Below, piece after piece: positions 1-11,595 of a stretch of 64,000 nt of DNA. The notes under the pieces were generated by a model. The model searched no databases. It saw only the letters and a list, made by a program, of their open reading frames with translations, and was not told the DNA's origin. A program made the position numbers and the translations under genes. Origin of the DNA: Bacteroidales bacterium (GTDB lineage Bacteria; Bacteroidota; Bacteroidia; Bacteroidales; UBA932). The DNA is taken from positions 62,001 through 126,000 of the forward strand of contig JAFVQD010000020.1 in NCBI GenBank assembly GCA_017504965.1. The letters run 5' to 3'. How positions within the stretch are numbered: the first letter of the stretch is position 1; each line of letters opens with the position of its first letter.

Positions 1-1020
<1,020 letters not shown>

Positions 1021-1024
<4 letters not shown>

Positions 1025-1986
1025 TCGAAATGGTAATTTTCAATATTATGGATCCCTACAAGGAACTCTTTTGCCTTCAGTCTCTTCTTTCCGGCCATCT
1101 GCAGTTCCAGAATTTCATAGCGACCCTGTGCACATTTGACGCAGAGTCTGTTCTTCTCTTTTATTACAATGGCACCCGGCTCTCCATTCTCTCCCGATTC
1201 ATCAGCCACTGCCCCTTCGAAAATCTTTACATCGACCCTTTTCTCCCCATTGACCAGGGTGGCGTATGCTGCAGGGTATGGGCTCAGCCCTCTGACCAGA
1301 TTATTTATCCGGGTGGAAGAGCTGTTCCAATCTATCTTGCAGGTCTCTCTGGTGATTTTGGGTGCAGGGTGGAGCACTTCGCTCTCCACTTGAGGCTTCG
1401 GGACTACGCTCCCCTGAGCCAATGCATCTACCGTCTTGAGTACCAGAGAAGAACCTATCTCCATCAGACGATCGTAGAGTGATCCTATATTCTCCTGCGG
1501 AGCAATTTCGCACTCCTGCTGGAATATGATATTTCCTGTGTCGATCTGTTTGTCCAGCAAGAAGGTGGTCACTCCGGTGCGGGTCTCCCCATTTATGATG
1601 GCCCAGTTTATAGGGGCTGCACCTCTATATTGGGGGAGGAGAGAGGCGTGCAGGTTAAAGGTGCCGAGTCGTGGCATCGACCACACTACCTGTGGGAGCA
1701 TTCTGAATGCTACCACCACGAAGCAGTCTGCCTTCAGGCTCTCAAGCTGCTCGAGGAAGGTGGGCTCTTTCAGTGAGACGGGCTGCATTATGGGGACATT
1801 GAGCCCCAGAGCGTACTCTTTCACTGCACTCATATTGACCTTGAGACCTCTGCCGCTCGGTTTGTCAGGGACAGTTACTACACCCACTACATCGTATCCA
1901 CCCTCTACCAATGCTTTCAGCGAGCCTACGGCAAATTCAGGGGTCCCCATAAAAACTATTTTTGTCCTTTTACTCTCTTTCTCCAT
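1021..1986 (-). CDS. fmt: Methionyl-tRNA formyltransferase
   Basis: Fmt formylates the initiator Met-tRNA using 10-formyl-tetrahydrofolate. The 321-residue protein has the N-terminal Rossmann-type motif VFMGTPEFAV (11-20), the loop PSGRG, and the catalytic formyltransferase signature NLHASLLPQYRGAAP (111-125); Asn111, His113 and Asp149 match the catalytic triad of the family. A C-terminal OB-like domain follows. The start is upstream of the VFMGTPEF core, so the gene must overlap the preceding permease gene by 31 bases; the internal Met at residue 13 would delete the first strand and is unlikely. Confidence 0.95.
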
Positions 1987-3422
1987 AAATACTTTTTCTT
2001 GAATTTTTTGAAAGCCTTTACCGCCTCCTGCTTGAATGATTCAATATTGAATGGCGATGATTCGGATGTAGCTTTCCAAGTTAAAAATATACCCATCGGC
2101 AGTAGCACCAGTGTCGATATGAATGCCCCTATAAGGGGGGTGATGGCTCCGTCTGTGGCCAGTTTTTTTCCGCTGATATCCACTACCCAGTACAGGACGA
2201 AGAATATTGCAGAGATAATTACCGGTGTGCCGAGTCCCCCTTTGCGGATGATTGCCCCCAGTGGGGCCCCGATAAAGAAGAAGACAAGACAAGCGAATGA
2301 GAGGGTGAATTTCCTGAACGATTCGAGGTCGATCTTTCTGAGGAAATAGCTGTTCTGTGCTATCTCCCTCTCGAATGATTCGGTCATACTCTGTACATTT
2401 CTGGAGTGGTCTGTCGACTCATCCATACCGGCAAGCTCCTCCTGGAGTGTCCACTCTCGGAACAGGGAGTCGCGGGTGATCCTGTCCAGGTACCCTTTGT
2501 TTTTCGCTGTGTCGAGCTGGGTTGGATATTTCAGCCCCAGTCCATACAGATATTTGTTCCAGTGCTTGGTGTACATCTTGTCATACGCCTGACCGATCGA
2601 GTCTCTGTCTTGCTGCAGACTCTTTAGATTCTTGGCCATAATCTCATTGCCATATTTGTCATCCTCCGATTTCTGGAATGCATAATTCTTCAGAGGTATG
2701 ACTATCTCCTGCATATCGAACTCGATCTTGCTCAGTACCAGGGTGGTGTCACGATACTTCATAGTGTTGTCCTCTTCATAGGATATACCATTGAAAAGGG
2801 TGAACACCAGTGCTGATTTGTCGGGGGTGGACTTGATGAGACCTGAGTCTGCCACCGCCACACTGATATTGCCCTTGTTTTTTGTGTGGTCATAGACCAT
2901 CACATCGTACATCATATCGGTCTCCTTGTTACGGTCGCTTATCCTGAGTGTATAGCCGTCAATACCATTGTAAAAGGTGCCGGTGGGGATCTTGATCTCC
3001 TCCTTGGTTTTGTTTATGTCGTACTGGAGGGTGTAGATCTTGTTGTATGCCACGGGGATAAGGTTGTTCGATACGAAGAAGGCGCTGATGCTTATCCCCA
3101 CAGATACTACGATAAGTGGGATGAGGATCCTTTTGAGGGAGATACCGGCAGCGTTCATAGCCAGAAGCTCATTGCTCTCACCCATATTGCCCAGTGTCAT
3201 AATCGATGCAATGAGGGTCGCCAATGGCATAGCCAGAGGAAGTATGGTGCAGGATCCCCACATCAGGAATTCGAGTATCACCCACAGACTCAATCCCTTA
3301 CCTACCAGTTCATCGATGTATAACCACAGAAATTGCATCACGAGGATGAACACCACGATGAGGAAGACCATCACGAATGGTCCCAAAAAGGAGGTAAGTA
3401 TGAATCTGTCTAACTTTTTCAA
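1956..3422 (-). CDS. LptF/LptG (YjgP/YjgQ) family lipopolysaccharide export permease
   Basis: Predicted inner-membrane subunit of the LptB2FG transporter that extracts lipopolysaccharide from the inner membrane. The 488-residue protein has three transmembrane segments near the N terminus (about 12-34, 52-72, 95-115), a large periplasmic part of about 260 residues, and three C-terminal transmembrane segments (about 372-455). This is the YjgP/YjgQ architecture, with a periplasmic domain longer than in E. coli. It overlaps fmt by 31 bases and starts 9 bases after alaS ends. LptF and LptG are homologous, so I do not choose between them. OstA/LptA-like and SurA-like genes at 41850-45283 belong to the same export route. 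Confidence 0.88.
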   Translation of the reverse strand: MKKLDRFILTSFLGPFVMVFLIVVFILVMQFLWLYIDELVGKGLSLWVILEFLMWGSCTILPLAMPLATLIASIMTLGNMGESNELLAMNAAGISLKRILIPLIVVSVGISISAFFVSNNLIPVAYNKIYTLQYDINKTKEEIKIPTGTFYNGIDGYTLRISDRNKETDMMYDVMVYDHTKNKGNISVAVADSGLIKSTPDKSALVFTLFNGISYEEDNTMKYRDTTLVLSKIEFDMQEIVIPLKNYAFQKSEDDKYGNEIMAKNLKSLQQDRDSIGQAYDKMYTKHWNKYLYGLGLKYPTQLDTAKNKGYLDRITRDSLFREWTLQEELAGMDESTDHSRNVQSMTESFEREIAQNSYFLRKIDLESFRKFTLSFACLVFFFIGAPLGAIIRKGGLGTPVIISAIFFVLYWVVDISGKKLATDGAITPLIGAFISTLVLLPMGIFLTWKATSESSPFNIESFKQEAVKAFKKFKKKYLWRKRVKGQK

Positions 3423-3430
3423 ACCTCAGG

Positions 3431-6049
3431 CTATTGTTTAGTCGCTATCTCCATAAGGAGGTTGTATGCATCATTAAGGGCATCAGGATTCTTTCCTCCT
3501 GCAGTAGCGAGGAATTTCTGTCCTCCGCCACCGCCCTGTATGAGTTTGCAGGCCTCTTTGATATCCTTGGATGCATCTGCACCACCTTTGACCAGGTCGT
3601 CAGTGTACATAAGTACCAGGCTTGGTTTGTCACCGTTGAGGATAGCACCTACGAGTGCGGCGTTTTCGAACTCTTTATGAAGTTCAAATGCCACATTCTT
3701 TATGATGTCGGGGACGAAAGCTCCCCTTACAGAGAAGATGCGGATACCGTTGATCTCCTGGCTCTCCTGTATAAGTGTCTTTTTGAGGTTATGGATCCTT
3801 TCAAGGGCCACCTCCTGAAGAGCTTTCTTCTGTGTGTCGTTCTCGGCGAGAACCTTCATAAGACCCTTGATGGCGTCAGGTGCATTTCCAAGAAGCTGTC
3901 TGATGCTCTTTATCTGGTCCTCCATAAAGTATACGGCGTTCTCCACGTGGCGCCCTGTGATAGCCTCGATTCTCCTTACACCGGCAGCTACAGCTGACTC
4001 CGAAACTATCTTGAAAGAACCGATTCTTCCGGTAGATGTGGCGTGTGTACCGCCGCAGAGCTCTACAGAGTCACCATATTTGATGACACGTACTTTGTCA
4101 CCATATTTCTCTCCGAACAGAGCCATAGCACCCATTTCGCGTGCCTGGTCGATAGGGAGTTCTCTGTGCTCCTCTTTATGGATATCCTGGCGGATAAGCT
4201 TGTTTACCAGTTTCTCTACCTCTCTGAGGTGCTCTTCAGATATCTTCTCGAAGTGTGAGAAGTCAAATCTGAAGCTGCCGGAGGTTACAGATGAGCCCTT
4301 CTGCTCGATATGTGTTCCGAGAATCTGTCTCAGTGCGAAGTGGAGAAGGTGGGTAGCTGTATGGTTGGCAGCTGTCTCCTCCCTCTTGATACCATCTACA
4401 GAGGCGTGGAAAGTGACATCTTTGTCTACAGGGATCCTGTCGGCAAGATGGATGTTGAGGTTATTCTCCTTGATGGTGTTGAGAATATTTACGGTCTCTC
4501 CGCTTTCAGAGAAGATCTGACCGCTGTCACCGGCCTGTCCGCCACTTTCGGCATAGAATGGACTTTTGTCAAATACCAGCTGATACAGCTCCTTGCCCTT
4601 AGTCTTGACTGTGCGGTATTTCATAAGTTTGACATCGCACTCGAGGGTGTCGTAGCCCACGAATTCACAAGATGTGAAAGGTGCCACTTCGATCCAGTCA
4701 CCCTCCTCTACAGCAGCTGCATTTCTGGCCCTCTCTTTCTGTTTGCCAAGCTCCTCTTCGAATTTGCTCAGATCGATAGTGTAGCCGTGCTCTTTGGCTA
4801 TAAGCTCGCTCAAGTCGATAGGGAAACCGTATGTGTCGTACAGCACGAAAGCATCTTTACCAGAGATGACTTTGGTCTCTTTTGATTTTTCCATCACAGA
4901 GTCAAGGAGCTTGATACCTTTTTCAAGGGTCCTCAGGAATGCCTCTTCCTCCTCTTTGATAACCTTCTCGATGAGGGTCTGCTGCTTTTCCAGTTCAGGG
5001 TATGCATAACCCATAACCTCTACAAGGGTAGGGACAAGTCTGCACAGGAATGGGGTATTCAGACCGAGGAATGTGTAGCCATAGCGTACAGCGCGGCGGA
5101 GGATACGGCGGATTACATAGCCTGCCTTCACATTTGAAGGGAGCTGTCCGTCGGCGATAGAGAAGCTGATGGCTCTGATATGGTCAGAGATAACCCTCAT
5201 CGCCACATTTATCTGCTCGGATGTGCCGTATTTTATACCCGAAATCTCAGAGATCTTCGAGATAAGTGTCTGGAAGATATCACCCTCGTAGTTACTCTTA
5301 TTGCCATTTACTGCCATAACCAGTCTCTCGAAGCCCATACCTGTATCCACGTGTTTGTGAGGGAGAAGCTCGAGTTGGCCATTGGCCTTTCTGTTATACT
5401 GGATAAATACCAGATTCCAGATCTCGATAACCAGATGGTGTCCTTTGTTTACAAGCTCTTTACCCGAGATCTCTTTTCTCTGGTCTTCGTCGCGAAGGTC
5501 GATATGGATCTCGCTGCAGGGGCCACAAGGTCCTGTCTCACCCATCTCCCAGAAATTGTCCTTTTTGTTTCCGAGGATAATTCTGTCTGCAGGGACGTGC
5601 TCAAGCCAGTATTGTTCTGCCTCGTGGTCGAGGTCTACACCCTCTTCGGGATTTCCTTCGAATATGGTTACATACAGTCTGTCTTTGTCAAGTTTATATA
5701 CTTCAGTCAGGAGTTCCCAAGCCCAGGCGATAGCCTCTTTCTTGAAATAGTCTCCGAAACTCCAGTTTCCGAGCATCTCAAACATAGTGTGGTGGTATGT
5801 GTCGTGACCCACCTCTTCAAGGTCATTGTGCTTGCCGCTTACTCTGAGACATTTCTGTGTGTCTGCCACTCTGGGGTATTTGATGGGGGTGTTTCCCAGA
5901 AACCAGTCTTTGAACTGGTTCATACCTGCATTTGTGAACATTAGGGTAGGGTCCCCTTTTACCACCATAGGTGCTGAAGGTACTACTGTGTGGCTCTTGT
6001 TGGCGAAGAACTCTAAAAACTTGTCTCTTATCTCTTTAGATGTCATCAT
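3431..6049 (-). CDS. alaS: Alanine--tRNA ligase
   Basis: AlaRS charges tRNA-Ala and hydrolyses mischarged Ser- and Gly-tRNA-Ala. With the start I chose, the protein is 872 residues and begins [11 protein letters not shown], which lines up with the usual bacterial N terminus; a longer in-frame reading exists upstream but adds a non-conserved leader that runs through the promoter region. The catalytic core starts with the [10 protein letters not shown] motif. The editing domain has the zinc-binding HTATH (about residue 562) and the CGGTH motif (about 663). The C-terminal C-Ala domain contains a glycine-rich GGGGGQKF stretch. It is the first gene of the minus-strand run ending in tgt. Confidence 0.96.
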   Translation of the reverse strand: MMTSKEIRDKFLEFFANKSHTVVPSAPMVVKGDPTLMFTNAGMNQFKDWFLGNTPIKYPRVADTQKCLRVSGKHNDLEEVGHDTYHHTMFEMLGNWSFGDYFKKEAIAWAWELLTEVYKLDKDRLYVTIFEGNPEEGVDLDHEAEQYWLEHVPADRIILGNKKDNFWEMGETGPCGPCSEIHIDLRDEDQRKEISGKELVNKGHHLVIEIWNLVFIQYNRKANGQLELLPHKHVDTGMGFERLVMAVNGNKSNYEGDIFQTLISKISEISGIKYGTSEQINVAMRVISDHIRAISFSIADGQLPSNVKAGYVIRRILRRAVRYGYTFLGLNTPFLCRLVPTLVEVMGYAYPELEKQQTLIEKVIKEEEEAFLRTLEKGIKLLDSVMEKSKETKVISGKDAFVLYDTYGFPIDLSELIAKEHGYTIDLSKFEEELGKQKERARNAAAVEEGDWIEVAPFTSCEFVGYDTLECDVKLMKYRTVKTKGKELYQLVFDKSPFYAESGGQAGDSGQIFSESGETVNILNTIKENNLNIHLADRIPVDKDVTFHASVDGIKREETAANHTATHLLHFALRQILGTHIEQKGSSVTSGSFRFDFSHFEKISEEHLREVEKLVNKLIRQDIHKEEHRELPIDQAREMGAMALFGEKYGDKVRVIKYGDSVELCGGTHATSTGRIGSFKIVSESAVAAGVRRIEAITGRHVENAVYFMEDQIKSIRQLLGNAPDAIKGLMKVLAENDTQKKALQEVALERIHNLKKTLIQESQEINGIRIFSVRGAFVPDIIKNVAFELHKEFENAALVGAILNGDKPSLVLMYTDDLVKGGADASKDIKEACKLIQGGGGGQKFLATAGGKNPDALNDAYNLLMEIATKQ

Positions 6050-6084
6050 ATATGTTTCTCGTTTAGTCTGGTATAAATAAGGTA

Positions 6085-6120
6085 CAAAAATAGTTTTTTT
6101 ATTAAAAATATTTAAATTTG
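6085..6120. promoter_or_regulatory. Divergent Bacteroidetes-type promoter region between alaS and the M23 peptidase gene
   Basis: On the minus strand, 6092-6085 reads TATTTTTG, matching the Bacteroidetes -7 consensus TAnnTTTG, with TTTA about 20 bases upstream as a weak -33 element for alaS. On the plus strand, 6113-6120 reads TAAATTTG, placed 28 bases before the M23 start, without a clear -33 TTTG. The two elements nearly abut, so transcription in the two directions may compete. The call rests on motif matches only. Confidence 0.5.
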
Positions 6121-6147
6121 CGGTGTCTTTATTTAAGGATATTGCCG

Positions 6148-7122
6148 ATGTCGAAGAAAATATCATACAGATTCAACCCGGAAACACTTCAGTATGAAGA
6201 GGTGAAGGTCCCTGTTTCCAAAAAACTGGTGAAGGGGCTGCTGATGACCGGTGTGAGTTTCGGTCTGATGGTTCTGTATATGTTTATCTTCACAGATGTG
6301 CTCGGACTCGAATCACCTAAAACCACTATCCTGAAGAGGCAGAATGCAGCGTACCATTCAAAACTCGATCTTCTGACCCAAAGATATGAGGAGAAAAACA
6401 ATCTCCTCAGGGAGCTGCAGATCAGGGACAATACAGTATATCGCCCCATCTTCGGTATGGATACCCTCTCATCGGATATTGCCCAGGCAGGTTTTGGAGG
6501 TGTGGACAGATACTCATTCCTCGAACTTTATGATGCTTCCGGCAAATTGGCATCTCTTTCTGCAAAGCTGGATATACTTTCTAAAAAAGCCTATGTTCAG
6601 GTGAAATCACTTGACGAGGTGTCTGTCCTGGCCAAGAGATCTGAAGAGATGGCCCAGTGCATCCCCACTATACCACCTGTCACTACAGACAAAAACAAGA
6701 TAAGACTGGTATCCAGATTCGGGATGCGTACAGACCCATTTACCAAAAAACCGAAATTTCACCACGGAGTCGATCTTTCAAGTCCCAGACAGGGGCTCCC
6801 TATATATGCTACAGGTGATGGCATAGTGTTGAAGGTGGCTCACGATTTTATGGGATATGGAAACTATATCATAGTGGATCACGGATTTGGATACAAGACC
6901 AGATATGCCCACCTGAGGGCGGCGCTTGTCTCCGAGGGGCAGTTGGTCAAGAGAGGGGAGCATATAGCTGAACTGGGAAATACCGGCCGGTCGAGGGGCC
7001 CTCACCTGCACTATGAAGTATTCTATAAGAACAAGACTGTAAACCCTCTGAACTATTTCAGCCTCGATATCACACCTGAGGAGTATGAACAATTGGTCAA
7101 ACCTGTAAAATCTGACAGATAG
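6148..7122 (+). CDS. Membrane-anchored M23 family metallopeptidase (first of a tandem pair)
   Basis: Probable peptidoglycan DD-endopeptidase or activator of envelope hydrolases. The 324-residue protein begins [17 protein letters not shown], has one transmembrane segment (about 30-52), a coiled-coil-like periplasmic segment (about 60-110), and a C-terminal LytM/M23 domain. Zinc ligands are visible as HHGVD (about 205-209) and HLHYE (about 285-289), with the YAHL motif between them, so the active site looks intact. An upstream in-frame start would add 10 residues that are not family-like. It is followed after one base by a paralog of the same design, which suggests a co-expressed pair. Confidence 0.88.
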   Translation: MSKKISYRFNPETLQYEEVKVPVSKKLVKGLLMTGVSFGLMVLYMFIFTDVLGLESPKTTILKRQNAAYHSKLDLLTQRYEEKNNLLRELQIRDNTVYRPIFGMDTLSSDIAQAGFGGVDRYSFLELYDASGKLASLSAKLDILSKKAYVQVKSLDEVSVLAKRSEEMAQCIPTIPPVTTDKNKIRLVSRFGMRTDPFTKKPKFHHGVDLSSPRQGLPIYATGDGIVLKVAHDFMGYGNYIIVDHGFGYKTRYAHLRAALVSEGQLVKRGEHIAELGNTGRSRGPHLHYEVFYKNKTVNPLNYFSLDITPEEYEQLVKPVKSDR

Positions 7123-7123
7123 T

Positions 7124-8086
7124 ATGGCCAAAGGGGTAGGTTTTGATAAAAACAATCTGGATTTTTCTGATAACAAATCCAAAATCTCCGACTACCTGAA
7201 AAAAGGGATAAACTGGTTTCTGGGATGTTCCCTCCTGGCGTTGGTCTATTATGTGGTCCTCTCTCTGGTATTTTCCAATGCAGAAGAGAAGAAGCTCATA
7301 AAAGAGATTCGTGCCATAGAGGAGAATCTGGGGTATATGGAGAGTCAGATGGATATGCTGGAGGGGGTTATAGACAATTTGCAGTCCAAGGATCAGGAGA
7401 TTTATAAAAACATATTCAACTCAGATCCCCCTTCATTCAATTTTGAGAGTGAAGATTATGAGATTTTTCTGGCAGAGGTCGATACCATTAACCTCTCCAC
7501 AGTAGCCGGACATACAGCGGACAAAGCCTTGGCTCTGGAGTCCAGAATGAGTGATTTCGAGAGAGTTATGAACAGTGTGAGTGCTTTCATTTCAGATAGT
7601 CTGGCGAAGGCGAAAAGGATACCTGCCATTATCCCCATAGAGGATTTCACACTCCCTAAAACGGGAGCGACAGTAGGGGATAAGATGCACCCTTTCTATA
7701 AGACAGTCACAGAGCATACCGGTCTGGACCTTGTCACATCGGCCGGGACCAAGGTTATGGCTACTGCAGATGGGGTGGTCACTTCGGTGATCAAGTCCCA
7801 GAAAGGTAAAGGAAATCAGGTGATAATAGATCACTCCAATGGGTATCAGACTACCTATTCCCACCTGTCAAATATCACTGTGAGCAAAGGGCAGAAGGTG
7901 AAGCAGGGTGCTGTCGTGGGGAGGGTAGGTACTTCCGGGACCGTATTTGCCCCCCATTTGCACTATGAAGTGATTTATAATGGGGAATATATGAATCCAA
8001 TTGATTATTTTTTTGTAGATTTGAACCCTGTAGAGTATCGCGAGATGATGATGATCGCAGTGAATACCGGTCAATCGCTCGACTGA
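7124..8086 (+). CDS. Membrane-anchored M23 family metallopeptidase (second of a tandem pair)
   Basis: The 320-residue product has the same layout as its upstream neighbour: a short cytoplasmic N terminus, one transmembrane segment (about 30-50), a coiled-coil-prone segment (about 55-90) and a C-terminal M23 domain. Zinc ligands are seen as HTGLD (about 197-201) and HLHYE (about 276-280), with YSHL between them. The two proteins end alike (NPLNYF versus NPIDYF, then a VEY/PEEY segment), so they are duplicates that diverged strongly. Substrate specificity cannot be read from sequence. Confidence 0.87.
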   Translation: MAKGVGFDKNNLDFSDNKSKISDYLKKGINWFLGCSLLALVYYVVLSLVFSNAEEKKLIKEIRAIEENLGYMESQMDMLEGVIDNLQSKDQEIYKNIFNSDPPSFNFESEDYEIFLAEVDTINLSTVAGHTADKALALESRMSDFERVMNSVSAFISDSLAKAKRIPAIIPIEDFTLPKTGATVGDKMHPFYKTVTEHTGLDLVTSAGTKVMATADGVVTSVIKSQKGKGNQVIIDHSNGYQTTYSHLSNITVSKGQKVKQGAVVGRVGTSGTVFAPHLHYEVIYNGEYMNPIDYFFVDLNPVEYREMMMIAVNTGQSLD

Positions 8087-8104
8087 TGCAGAATATAAGA
8101 GCCT

Positions 8105-8461
8105 ATGCCATACAAAGAGTTTAAAATCGAGAAGCTTTACTACACCATAGGTGAAGTGGCTGAACTGCTGGGAGAGAGCACCTCCCTGGTCCGTTTCTGG
8201 TCGGACAAATTTTCATCGCATATCAAGCCTGAGAGAAATAAAAAAGGTAACAGGAAATTCTCCGCAGATGATGTAAAGACTCTCAAAACTATTCACTATC
8301 TGGTAAAGGAGAGGGGGATGACCCTGGAAGGTGCGCAGGCCCGTCTGAAGAACAATAAGGAGGGCTCGGACAATAGGGCAGAGGTAGTAACACGCCTGAA
8401 TGCCATCAAACAGGAGTTGTTGGCCATTCAGAAAGGACTGGACAGTGAATATGAAGGCTAA
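8105..8461 (+). CDS. MerR family transcriptional regulator
   Basis: A small DNA-binding protein of 118 residues. The winged-helix MerR domain starts at YYTIGEVAELLGESTSLVRFW and continues through the wing (RNKKGNRKFSADDV) to a dimerisation helix. There is no C-terminal effector domain and no metal-binding cysteine set, so an inducer cannot be guessed. It lies between the M23 pair and the Nif3-like gene and overlaps the latter by 11 bases, so it is probably co-transcribed with both. Its targets are unknown. Confidence 0.88.
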   Translation: MPYKEFKIEKLYYTIGEVAELLGESTSLVRFWSDKFSSHIKPERNKKGNRKFSADDVKTLKTIHYLVKERGMTLEGAQARLKNNKEGSDNRAEVVTRLNAIKQELLAIQKGLDSEYEG

Positions 8462-9224
8462 GGAGATAACATCTGTCATAGAGGAGTTTGCACCTCTTGC
8501 CTATCAGGAGAAGTGGGACAATTCGGGGTACTGCATAGGTTCCCCCGAGCAGGAGGTACATTCTGCCGTAGTGGCACTTGACTGCACCCCTTATCTGGTG
8601 GATCAGGCGGTGGAGATGGGGGCAGATATGATCATTACCCACCACCCTCTCATCTTCGGAGGTGTGGCCAAGATATCACCCCAGACCAATCTGGGATATA
8701 TGATCTATAAGGCGATACAGCACAATATCGTAGTCTACAGCTCACATACAAATATGGACAAGGTTATCGAAGGGGTCAGTGGCCTTATGGCAGCCCGCCT
8801 GGGCCTTAAAGATGTGGAGGTGCTTGTCAAAGGTGAGCACGGTGAGGGGCTTGGTGTGACAGGGTGGCTGGAAGAGGCTGTGGAAGACAGGGATTTTGCC
8901 CGTATCGTAAAGGAAAAATTCTCCCTCAGACAGATGAGATGTTCTATCCCTGCCGGCAGGATGATCAGGAAGGTGGCCCTTTGCGGCGGCAGCGGCAAAT
9001 CCCTTATCCGGGATGCTGTAGCTTCGGGTGCCGATGCATATATCACAGGTGATATCAGTTATCACGAATTTATGACAGAGAACGGCTTTTTTCTTATGGA
9101 TATAGGCCATTATGAGGGTGAAATTGATATTGTTGAAAGAATAAGTGATATACTTAAAGAAAAAATTCCTACCTTTGCCGTTCACGTAATTAGAGAAAAT
9201 AACCATTTAGTGTATTATATATAG
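8451..9224 (+). CDS. Nif3-like dinuclear metal centre hexameric protein (YbgI/DUF34 family)
   Basis: A conserved protein of debated function; family members form toroidal hexamers with a two-metal site, and some are linked to GTP cyclohydrolase I-like activity or metal handling. The 257-residue protein begins MKAKEITSVIEEFAP, inside the end of the merR gene. Metal-ligand motifs typical of the family are ITHHPLIFGG (about 62-71), SSHTNMDKV, and the C-terminal IGHYEGE. Length is at the short end because the optional inserted domain of larger Nif3 proteins is absent. It is followed after one base by the zinc-ribbon protein gene, a pairing that supports a shared transcript. Confidence 0.88.
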   Translation: MKAKEITSVIEEFAPLAYQEKWDNSGYCIGSPEQEVHSAVVALDCTPYLVDQAVEMGADMIITHHPLIFGGVAKISPQTNLGYMIYKAIQHNIVVYSSHTNMDKVIEGVSGLMAARLGLKDVEVLVKGEHGEGLGVTGWLEEAVEDRDFARIVKEKFSLRQMRCSIPAGRMIRKVALCGGSGKSLIRDAVASGADAYITGDISYHEFMTENGFFLMDIGHYEGEIDIVERISDILKEKIPTFAVHVIRENNHLVYYI

Positions 9225-9225
9225 T

Positions 9226-10047
9226 ATGGCTACAAGCAGACAGAAAAAGACTCAAGTAGAGACACCTATCGATAATAGAGAGACCTTTACCTCTTTGTCA
9301 AAGAATCTGAACGACTCGGATTCAAGCATGGAGAGCAAGTTGCGTACTCTCTATCACATCCAGCAAACCGACATCAAGATAGATCAGATACATCTTCTTA
9401 GAGGTGAACTTCCTGAGGAGGTTCGTGACCTGGAGGATGCTATTGAAGGTTTGAGAACCAGAATCTCAAATATCAACAACGATATAGCAGAGATAGAAAA
9501 ATTTGTGGCTCAGAAGAGACTCGATATCGAGAACTGCAAGTCAGCTATCGCCAGATATGAGGATCAGAGAAGCAATGTAAAAAATAACCGTGAGTACGAC
9601 TCACTGTCAAAAGAGATCGAGTTCCAGGGTCTGGAGAAAGAGCTGGCTGAGAAGAGAATCAGAGAGAATACTGCTGCTTTGGCAGATAAAAAAGCTGAAC
9701 TTGAAAAAGCTACAGCAGATTTGGCCGGCAGAGAGGTGGATCTTGAGAACAAGAAAGCTGAGTTGGTAGAGATTATCGCTGAGACCTCTAAAGAGGAGGA
9801 GACCCTTTTGAAACAGAAAGAGAAACTTGTAGCAGGTGTGGATGCCAGAACTATGGCAGCATACGACAGAATGCGCCTTAATGCCCGCAATCACCTGGCT
9901 GTGGTTACTGTCAAAAGAGATGCTTGCGGTGGCTGCTTCAACAAGATACCCCCTCAGAGGAAACTTGATATCGCTTTGAGCAAGAAACTGATCGTTTGCG
10001 AATACTGCGGACGTATCATCGTTAGCTCAGAGTTCGAGAATGAATAA
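9226..10047 (+). CDS. Coiled-coil protein with C-terminal C4 zinc ribbon
   Basis: The 273-residue protein has a disordered N terminus, a long coiled coil (about 40-220) rich in Glu, Lys and Ala, and a C-terminal zinc ribbon with CGGC (about 234-237) and CEYC (about 258-261). This is the CdsZ/DUF164-like family often found next to nif3-like genes in Bacteroidetes and Chlamydiae. The function is not firmly established; a nucleic-acid or scaffold role is proposed for some members. A terminator follows at 10074-10103, so this is the last gene of the 6148-10047 unit. Confidence 0.85.
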   Translation: MATSRQKKTQVETPIDNRETFTSLSKNLNDSDSSMESKLRTLYHIQQTDIKIDQIHLLRGELPEEVRDLEDAIEGLRTRISNINNDIAEIEKFVAQKRLDIENCKSAIARYEDQRSNVKNNREYDSLSKEIEFQGLEKELAEKRIRENTAALADKKAELEKATADLAGREVDLENKKAELVEIIAETSKEEETLLKQKEKLVAGVDARTMAAYDRMRLNARNHLAVVTVKRDACGGCFNKIPPQRKLDIALSKKLIVCEYCGRIIVSSEFENE

Positions 10048-10073
10048 TTTGAAAAACTTGTGTGATAGTTTTT

Positions 10074-10103
10074 GCACCATCTGTATGGGTGGTGCTTTTT
10101 TTT
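10074..10103 (+). terminator. Rho-independent terminator after the zinc-ribbon gene
   Basis: GCACCA at 10074-10079 pairs with TGGTGC at 10090-10095 across a loop of about 10 bases, followed by eight T residues. It separates the upstream unit from dnaB, whose start is 6 bases beyond the T run. Confidence 0.75.
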
Positions 10104-10108
10104 AAGAA

Positions 10109-11590
10109 ATGGCGAAAACTAATTATAAACCGAAAGTCCAGGACAAGAAAATCGATGCTATCAGTATCGATATGGGAAAGGTGCCCCCTCAGGCGATAGA
10201 GGTAGAGGAGGCAGTTTTGGGTGCCTTGCTGCTTGAGCCCAATGTTGTTCCCGATGTGCTGGATACCCTTACTCCCGAGTGTTTTTATAAGGAGGCCAAT
10301 AGAAAAATCTTTATGGCCATCAGTTCCCTCTCTTCCAAGCACGATCCGGTGGATATCTTCACCGTCACAGAGGAGCTGAAAAAGACCAAGGATATAGACC
10401 AGGTGGGAGGCCCTTTCTATCTGACGCAGCTAAGCTCTAAAATCGGAGCGGCAGCCCATATAGACTATCACGTTAAAATTTTGGTACAGAAGTATATTCA
10501 GCGGGAGTTGATATCTATCTCGTATCAGGTGCAGAAAGACAGTTTTGATGACAATATCCCTGTGGATGACCTGCTGGATCAGGCACAGGACGATATGTTC
10601 CGTCTCGCTGAGAGGAATATGAAGAGGGAGACTCTCCCCATTCAGGCGGTTATCAGGGAGGCTCTCGATGAGATAGAGCGTAACCAGAGCAGAGAAGATG
10701 GCCTGAGTGGTGTCACCTCCGGATTTACCGGCATAGACAAGATGACCCTCGGGTGGCAGCCTTCGGATCTGGTCATTATCGCAGCGCGTCCTGCGATGGG
10801 TAAGACTGCATTTGTCCTCACTATGGCCAGAAATATGGCGGTGGAGCACAATATCCCTGTGGCTCTCTTCTCTCTGGAGATGTCGTCACTTCAGCTGGTC
10901 AAGAGGCTCCTTATCCCCGAATCGGGCCTCTCTGCAGACAAAATCAAAGGTGGCCAGAAGCTGGCAAACCACGAGCTCGTGCAGCTCAACGAAAAGATTA
11001 AGAATCTTGCGAAAGCACCATTATATATCGACGATACCCCGTCCCTCTCCATCTACGAATTCCGCTCCAAAGCGAGGAAGCTGGTGAGAAGTTCCGGGGT
11101 GCAGATCATCATTGTCGACTATCTTCAGCTTATGTCGGGTCCTCCGGAGCTCAAAGGTATGAGAGAGCAGGAGGTATCTGCCATCTCACGTTCGCTCAAA
11201 TCTATTGCCAAGGAGCTCAATATCCCTATAATCGCCCTATCCCAGCTGAGCCGTGCTGTCGAGACTCGAGGAGGCAACAAAAGACCGCAGCTGAGCGACT
11301 TGCGTGAGTCGGGTGCCATCGAGCAGGATGCCGATATTGTAATGTTTATCCACCGTCCCGATTACTATGGGATGCAGGAGGATCCCGCTATGCAGGGGTT
11401 GGCTGAGATCATCATTGCGAAGCACCGTAATGGTGAAGTGGGGGATGTGAAGATGAAGTTCAGGCAGTCCGAGGCGAGATTTGTGGATGCAAATGATTTG
11501 GATATGTTCTCACAGGCCCCTTCAGAGGAGTATATGGGTGTGGAGTCGAGGATGAATGGATCTGAATTTGACCAGAATCCGGAGTTCTAA
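10109..11590 (+). CDS. dnaB: Replicative DNA helicase DnaB
   Basis: The hexameric helicase that unwinds DNA at the replication fork. The 493-residue protein has the N-terminal DnaB domain (PPQAIEVEEAVLGALLL at about 25-41) and the C-terminal RecA-like domain with Walker A ARPAMGKTA (about 225-233) and Walker B IIIVDYLQLM (about 331-340), then the RESGAIEQDAD segment and the arginine-finger region. It contains no intein. The gene ends 5 bases before the rseC-like gene, so the rnf operon may be partly read from here. Confidence 0.95.
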   Translation: MAKTNYKPKVQDKKIDAISIDMGKVPPQAIEVEEAVLGALLLEPNVVPDVLDTLTPECFYKEANRKIFMAISSLSSKHDPVDIFTVTEELKKTKDIDQVGGPFYLTQLSSKIGAAAHIDYHVKILVQKYIQRELISISYQVQKDSFDDNIPVDDLLDQAQDDMFRLAERNMKRETLPIQAVIREALDEIERNQSREDGLSGVTSGFTGIDKMTLGWQPSDLVIIAARPAMGKTAFVLTMARNMAVEHNIPVALFSLEMSSLQLVKRLLIPESGLSADKIKGGQKLANHELVQLNEKIKNLAKAPLYIDDTPSLSIYEFRSKARKLVRSSGVQIIIVDYLQLMSGPPELKGMREQEVSAISRSLKSIAKELNIPIIALSQLSRAVETRGGNKRPQLSDLRESGAIEQDADIVMFIHRPDYYGMQEDPAMQGLAEIIIAKHRNGEVGDVKMKFRQSEARFVDANDLDMFSQAPSEEYMGVESRMNGSEFDQNPEF

Positions 11591-11595
11591 CCTAT

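Noticed and set aside
6050..6166. Longer alaS start with 39 extra codons
   Set aside because: The extra codons are not like any AlaRS N terminus and run through the promoter region; [11 protein letters not shown] fits the family start.
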